Shown here: piece by piece, positions 63,253-64,000 of the stretch | Layout: each line of letters opens with the position of its first letter | Position numbering within the stretch: position 1 is the first letter of the stretch | Source: UBA4742 sp963773335 | Lineage (GTDB): Bacteria; Actinomycetota; Acidimicrobiia; Acidimicrobiales; Acidimicrobilacustridaceae | Direction of reading: 5' to 3' | Length of the DNA stretch: 64,000 nucleotides | Assembly (NCBI GenBank): GCA_963773335.1 | Contig: CAVZAT010000006.1 | Span: 496,001 to 560,000, forward strand | Translations under genes and position numbers: made by a program | Notes under the pieces: generated by a model | The model's input: only the letters and a program-made list of their open reading frames with translations | What the model was told of the DNA's origin: nothing | Databases searched by the model: none

Positions 63253-63307
63253 GAGGAGCCTTTCGTCGGTGGTTTCTCTCGGGAACTCGTGATGCCAGGT
63301 CAGGTGG

Positions 63308-64000
63308 TCAGGCGGTGGTGAACAGGCGCATGGCCTGCACGAACGGGACGACGAGGAACAGGACGCCGGGCACCAGCGCGGCGACGGTGACCGGCACCCA
63401 CACCTGTTGGGCTCGACGCTCGATCGCCTCGAGGAGCCGCCGCTGCGCGTCGCGGCGCATGGCTCGCGCCTCTGCCGAGATGAGTCGGCCGAGATCGGCG
63501 GCCTGGCGGTTGAGGGCCAGGACCGAGACGAGCCGATCGAGGGCCTCGACGTCCACGCGCCGGGCCCACTCGATCAGCGCCGCTTGCTCGTCCAGACCCT
63601 GGCGGATGCGTCCGCACACCTGCGCCAGATCCCCGGCGCAGGTCCCGGAGCTGCGCTGGGCCAGCCGGTTCAGCGTGCTGGTCAGTGAGTACCCGGCCCC
63701 CAACAACATCCCCAGCTGCTCGGTGACGATCGGCAGCTCGCCCAGCACCTGTTGCTTCCATCGACTGGACGCCCGTGCGACCTGTTGTTCGAGCACCAGG
63801 AACGCGAGCAGGGGCGCGCCGACCAGGAACAGGACGGCGATGAGCAGCGGTGGCCGCAAGGCGGCGGTGACCATAGCGGCGGCGCCCACTGCGACCAGCG
63901 CCGAGCTGAGTTGGCGCATGCGGAAGCCCGTCACGGTCTCGGGGGAGTGGATGCGTTCGAGGCGCAGGCCCAGCTCCTCGCCCGATCCGAGCAGCCGGCT
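63308..64000 (-). CDS. Tad/Flp pilus assembly protein TadC (type II secretion F family), 5' end outside the window
   Basis: The visible 230 residues contain two hydrophobic segments near the N-terminus (LVAVGAAAMVTAALRPPLLIAVLFLVGAPLLAFLVL region). A cytosolic domain follows with ELPIVTEQLGMLLGAGYSLTSTLNRLA and ARRVDVEALDRLVSVLALN, and a final helix near the end (TVAALVPGVLFLVVPFVQAM). This is the T2SSF/TadB-TadC platform protein. The frame stays open to the window edge with no start needed (SRLLGSGEELGLRLERIH precedes), so the gene begins outside. It recruits the ATPase to the pilus machine. Confidence 0.82.
   Translation of the reverse strand, partial: SRLLGSGEELGLRLERIHSPETVTGFRMRQLSSALVAVGAAAMVTAALRPPLLIAVLFLVGAPLLAFLVLEQQVARASSRWKQQVLGELPIVTEQLGMLLGAGYSLTSTLNRLAQRSSGTCAGDLAQVCGRIRQGLDEQAALIEWARRVDVEALDRLVSVLALNRQAADLGRLISAEARAMRRDAQRRLLEAIERRAQQVWVPVTVAALVPGVLFLVVPFVQAMRLFTTA

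Overview
The window is a 64 kb piece of a GC-rich bacterial chromosome (roughly 70 % GC by eye). GTG/TTG starts are common, many gene pairs overlap by 4 nt (ATGA or GTGA), several starts look leaderless, and there are DUF2510 proteins, a DrrAB-like exporter and Tad pilus genes. I infer an Actinomycetota member, most likely class Acidimicrobiia. That placement rests on style and gene content, not on a marker gene. I see no CRISPR array, insertion sequence, prophage or rRNA. Two tRNAs are present: Cys-GCA and Val-GAC.

Layout. 0-10 kb: the end of a GH3 glycosidase, an aldo/keto reductase, a frameshifted membrane glycosyltransferase, a beta-hydroxyacid dehydrogenase, a CsoR/YHS-permease metal operon with its operator, an SDR, a PAPS-synthase-like protein whose ATP sulfurylase half is degenerate, and a hydrolase. 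10-20 kb: pentapeptide protein, SdsA1-like sulfatase, amidohydrolase, two methyltransferases, PHB-depolymerase-like esterase, kinase-like protein and a molybdopterin oxidoreductase (19.3-21.6 kb). 21.7-24.4 kb: a tight four-gene operon of two exported four-cysteine proteins, a GNAT-acyl-carrier-protein fusion and a membrane protein; I recognise no described system in it. 24.6-30 kb: J-domain protein, Hcp-like small protein, and an acyl-CoA dehydrogenase / acyl-CoA ligase / quinone reductase set. 30-36 kb: sulfotransferase ending in an 8-bp repeat, citrate synthase broken by indels, modAB-modC, a 73-bp tandem repeat and YceI. 36-48 kb: acyl-CoA carboxylase subunit, LysR, HAD-PlsC fusion, diguanylate cyclase, aconitase with a divergent GntR regulator, and two DUF2510 proteins. 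47.7-54.6 kb: a lipid operon (fatty-acyl reductase-HAD, Zn-dehydrogenase, LarA-like protein, PlsC) divergent from a TetR gene, with a 20-bp palindrome between them. 54.7-58.1 kb: SMP-30, MFS, YdeI-like and CBS proteins. 58.3-61.6 kb: an RHH regulator with three TGACGTC boxes spaced exactly 11 bp in its promoter, then DUF4097 and an ABC-2 exporter. 61.6-64 kb: Tad pilus genes running off the edge.

A recurring feature is single-base indels inside otherwise well-conserved genes: citrate synthase (about seven sites), the glycosyltransferase (many), aconitase, acyl-CoA dehydrogenase, a TadE gene, the end of the reductase-HAD gene, and probably the modA-modB junction. Most are +1. Because essential TCA-cycle genes are hit and the protein sequence between indels is intact, I favour sequence or assembly error over real decay. 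These genes are annotated as whole genes with the break described.

Functional themes: acyl-CoA and lipid metabolism, sulfate activation and transfer, molybdate uptake near a Mo enzyme, copper-type metal sensing, and surface structures.
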